Part shown: positions 60,928 through 64,000 of the stretch, piece after piece
How the letters are laid out: each line of letters begins with the position of its first letter
How positions within the stretch are numbered: position 1 is the stretch's first letter
Made by a program: the position numbers and the translations under genes
Assembly: GCA_033439255.1 (NCBI GenBank)
Contig: CM065883.1
Coordinates: 2,108,001-2,172,000 of the forward strand
Source: Hericium rajendrae
Taxonomy: Eukaryota; Basidiomycota; Agaricomycetes; Russulales; Hericiaceae
DNA: 64,000 bases
Direction: 5' to 3'
Notes under the pieces: model-generated
Told to the model about the DNA's origin: nothing
The model's database searches: none
What the model saw: the letters and a program-made list of their open reading frames with translations, nothing else

Positions 60928-63900
60928 TCATAGTACTAGCTTGAAGTAAACAGACGTAGCAGGAAGGTACAATATGCACTGTGCTTGAGATGCATCCAGC
61001 ACAGTTGGTGGTTCACTGTGCGTATGCACTGGCAATGGGGTCTGTAGTGTGGCAGCATGTCCTATCGTAGGTGGGAGCTCACTCTGGCAAGTTGCAGGCA
61101 CATTCATCACGTCAGGCAGAGTGTCAGCTGGCATGTCGTGCAGCCCTTGCTCTGCGACAGTTGGTGACATGTGGTCTGGAGGCAGTTGGTCAGCCTCTGG
61201 GACAGTATGGTCTGTTGTGAGAGTATCTCTCAGTGCAGCATTGTCCCCGTCAATGGCAACCCACTCCTCTGGAGCACGACTGTCAAAAAGTTCAATTAGC
61301 CAATCATCCGTGGGCATGTCAGTCATCGGCAGCAGTGCAATGTCATCTCAAACGACATTGCACTCGACAGTGATCGAGTGCTTGCAGGGCCAATATACTA
61401 ATATTCCTTTGCTCTTGCTGCTGTAGCTAACGAACTTCCCTTTGTCGGCACATTCATCAAGCTTCGGTCAGTTCTCAATGCAGACTCAGATGGGGCATTC
61501 CCATTCATGCAGGTCCAACAGGTCTGGTTTCTCGCTGAATGCCCATTCATATCAGGTTTGGTTGCCAGTGATCTTTCCTCTGGTGCAGTTCCAAAGCCAC
61601 ATGGCATGTTGCATCACAGTGGCCCAGAGGAATTTAGGGAGTCCCATGGCCAATAGCATTGCGAGCATGCATGTGACACTCATGCAGAAAAAAAAGTTCT
61701 GCAGCACCATTCTGTGAAGACGAGTCATGGACCGTCTTTTCATGATGTGTGCCTTGCTTCATGAGATGATCTTCGAATGCGAGGTTGGTGTACTTGCCAC
61801 CTTGGTCAGAACAGAAAGTCTGTATTACAGAGACCCTCCAATGAACTTGGACAAATTTCTCGTAGTTCACATATTTGTCGAAAGCTTCACTCTTGTGCTG
61901 GAGGAATGAGATGAGGACCTCATAGGTTGTATCGTCCAATAATGTCATAGCATACCAATGTCTGGCAAGGGATGCGACATGAGCAGGGCCGAATAGATCA
62001 GATAATACAAGTTTGCCATAGATTGTCGATCGAGGTCACGTGCATTCTTTTGGAAATGGCACATGCTGGATTTTTGCTTGGACACAAGCTCGGCAGAGTT
62101 CCATCTCCTGGATCAGATCATCGAGATTAATGCCAGTGATCATGCCATGCTTGATTAGAGACTTTGCAGCATCAATTGACATATGGCCTAGCTGGTGATG
62201 AAGGTCAGCAGTGGACAGCATGAGATTGGCACTATGGTCATCAATGGCCGCAATGGAAGCTAGCACATGTGCGAGTGCATCTGCAGGACTAGTAAATTTG
62301 TAGAGGTTGTTGTCACGCAGGATGCATGTGATGGTTTGTCTGGCGGGACTGCAAATCTGGCAATGTCCATCACAGAACATTGTCAAAAAGCCCAATGCAT
62401 TAATGCAGCTGATTGAAATCAGGGTAAACACTATGCTCAGCATGTACAGTACTGTACCATTTTGATCGTAAGCTCATGTCACAGGTCACAGGGACCCTTG
62501 AGCTATGCCTAATCACCACTTTGTCACTAGTCACAAGGTCTGATGAGCCTCATCGATATCTGTGACCAAATTTTGATTATAATTAAATTAAAATCAAAAT
62601 TTTCTCGGTGTAATGCAAGACCTTTGTGGAGGGCTAAAATCATCTCATTACATGTTCAAGCTGTCTGAGCATTCACAACAAGATAATATGAGATGTCTCC
62701 AAGCATATGAGCCTGCAAATCCCTGAAAACATAAGGGATGAGTGAGCCTATTTTATTTTGGTCATGGGTCACAGCCCGTTGTGAGCCTAAGAGACCAAAT
62801 GAGCCTACTAAGTTCTCAGTCACAGCTCAACCCCCATGAGCCTATGATCGAAATGGTACAGTACATCCTTCAGGGTGATCCTGATGACTGTGTCACCATT
62901 TGGGAAGGTAATAATTACATCACCGCAGCCTGTCACGAAGAAGACATGCTTGTCAGCAGTGATGATCGGTTTAGGTGCAATCTAATGGAAGTTCAAGAAT
63001 TCTGATCAGAAAGAGGAGTAGTGGTGACTGGTGCTGATGTTGATGCATTGCATCAGCGCTGAGTCGGGAACCGTGGCAGCTAGTGCTGAGAAAGCAAAAT
63101 GGGTCTCGAGGGTGGCAGCCACATTTGCTGTACCTTTCCCATTGCTGTCCTTGTCTTTCCTGCTGCTCTTGCCCTTCCTATCAGATCCCTGCCCCTTCTT
63201 TCTGCCTCCTTTCTGCCAGCAATTAGTCGTGCTGTAAAAATGGTGTCTGCAGTTCGAGCACTTGACATTGTTCTTCGTGCCAGAGCTACTGCTATTGCTG
63301 TTGCCACACATGCCTTGGCTAGTGCCACACTTCTTTGGATCGGATCCCACGATGAGCACTGTATCAACCTTGTTGAGCTGGGCCTTGATCGCATGATGAT
63401 CAAATTTCTCATTGACGTGAGAAATGATGGTCATTGGCAGAATGGTCTTTCCAGTGATACAAGCAGCTAAGAGCATTGCTGAGAGGACAGGATTGTAGTC
63501 AGTGAGGAGCAAGGATAAAATTATGGCAGTGAAATTGATGTCAATTAGTTTAGCCCTCATGCTTGCTAATTCTTCCTTCATGCAAAGCAACAAATTGAAG
63601 TGCTCATGGACGTCACCGCTGGGTTGACAACGTGTCTCCTGGAGCCATCACCGGAGATCGATTTGGACCATTTTGGTCTTGCCCTTGTATTCATTACAAG
63701 TATTGCAGACCATACTTTGTGTGCACGATCAAGATCTTGCATGCATGAAAGGAGTGATTTGATGATTGTCAAGAAGATCTGTTGTTTGATGGTGTATTCC
63801 TGTTGGAGCCACTTGTCCCACTTTTCTTTGTAATCATCCAGTTGCTTGGTCATCAGATTGACATCCTTTTTGTCTTTATCGAGTGATGTCAATGGTTCCT

Positions 63901-64000
63901 TTGGTTCCTTGGCGGTGCCTCTCAGATGGTGCATCAAACCTTTTACTCTGATCATGGTCACAATGCAGGTTTTGTACATCACCCAGTTCGAGCCATTGGC
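60928..64000 (-). mobile_element. Ty1/copia LTR retrotransposon, fossil (runs off right edge)
   Basis: Read on the minus strand from the right edge: a gag region (about 63.0-64.0 kb) with a zinc-knuckle-like CSNCRHHFYSTTNC, a GAG-pre-integrase domain (LHHQLGHMSIDAAKSLIKHG and CRACVQAKI; about 62.05-62.45 kb), an integrase core fragment (FCSDQGGKY; about 61.6-61.95 kb), and linker sequence to about 60.93 kb. Reverse transcriptase and LTRs are not seen in the window. A 410-bp Tc1-like MITE is inserted at 62452-62861. The element is broken at several places, and an old copy is likely. Confidence 0.9.
62452..62861. mobile_element. Tc1/mariner-like MITE inside the copia element
   Basis: Terminal inverted repeats CTGTACCATTTTGATCGTAA / (inverse) CTGTACCATTTCGATCATAG match at about 17 of 20, with TA on both sides (62450-62451 and 62862-62863). 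The interior is noncoding and repeats the word GAGCCTA many times (62725-62850). It is 410 bp, nonautonomous. Confidence 0.85.

Overview
The window looks like a transposon-rich segment of a basidiomycete (Agaricomycete) nuclear genome. The evidence is many short GT-AG introns of about 47-60 nt, a Helitron replicase with the fungal DUF6570-type N-terminus, and gene families that are expanded in mushrooms: F-box-like proteins, JmjC-like proteins, Ulp1-like proteases, fungal APH-type kinases and a coiled-coil 'GDGTSHR' family. No ribosomal RNA, confident tRNA or prokaryotic feature is seen. Exon borders were read by eye and are approximate unless stated.

Left part (1-12 kb). A Helitron Rep/helicase N-terminus runs off the left edge on the minus strand. 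Next come two minus-strand multi-exon genes and a divergent plus-strand gene, all of unknown function. An F-box-like gene follows, whose stop codon lies only 13 bp from that of a convergent, unrecognised multi-exon gene. Composite palindromes (GACCTTGTGCGG plus its inverse) occur upstream of genes here and recur across the window.

Middle part (12-38 kb). Two 581-bp foldback MITEs with 2-bp target duplications lie in opposite orientation. One splits an otherwise open host gene. Between and around them are host genes and host pseudogenes. The genes are an F-box/leucine-rich protein, a Ulp1-like protease, a truncated coiled-coil gene, a JmjC protein with a long acidic tract, a second copy of the F-box-like gene, a DUF7770-like protein and an APH-type kinase. 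The pseudogenes are glycogen synthase, the spliceosomal Myb protein Cef1/CDC5, and an ABHD4/5-CLD1-type hydrolase. The Cef1/CDC5 fragment sits directly beside a Helitron helicase C-terminus. The hydrolase fragment sits inside a short-TIR element. The pseudogenes keep intron traces, so they were copied as DNA, not as mRNA.

Right part (38-64 kb). This is a nest of fossils. A Ty3/gypsy element is interrupted by a GC-rich 4.6-kb TIR element (itself holding a probable solo LTR) and by a 205-bp hAT-like MITE. The whole is bracketed by inverted tRNA-like (box A/box B) repeats about 14.7 kb apart. A tandem array of about 160-bp units and noncoding DNA lead to a DIRS/Ngaro-like tyrosine-recombinase retroelement. 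A Ty1/copia element on the minus strand carries a Tc1-like MITE and runs off the right edge.

No single new defence or biosynthetic system is evident. The most interesting signals are the dispersed compound palindromes (some about 150-220 bp upstream of gene starts, one at the truncation point of a gene), the MITE-split host gene, and the evidence for capture of host-gene fragments by Helitron and TIR elements.
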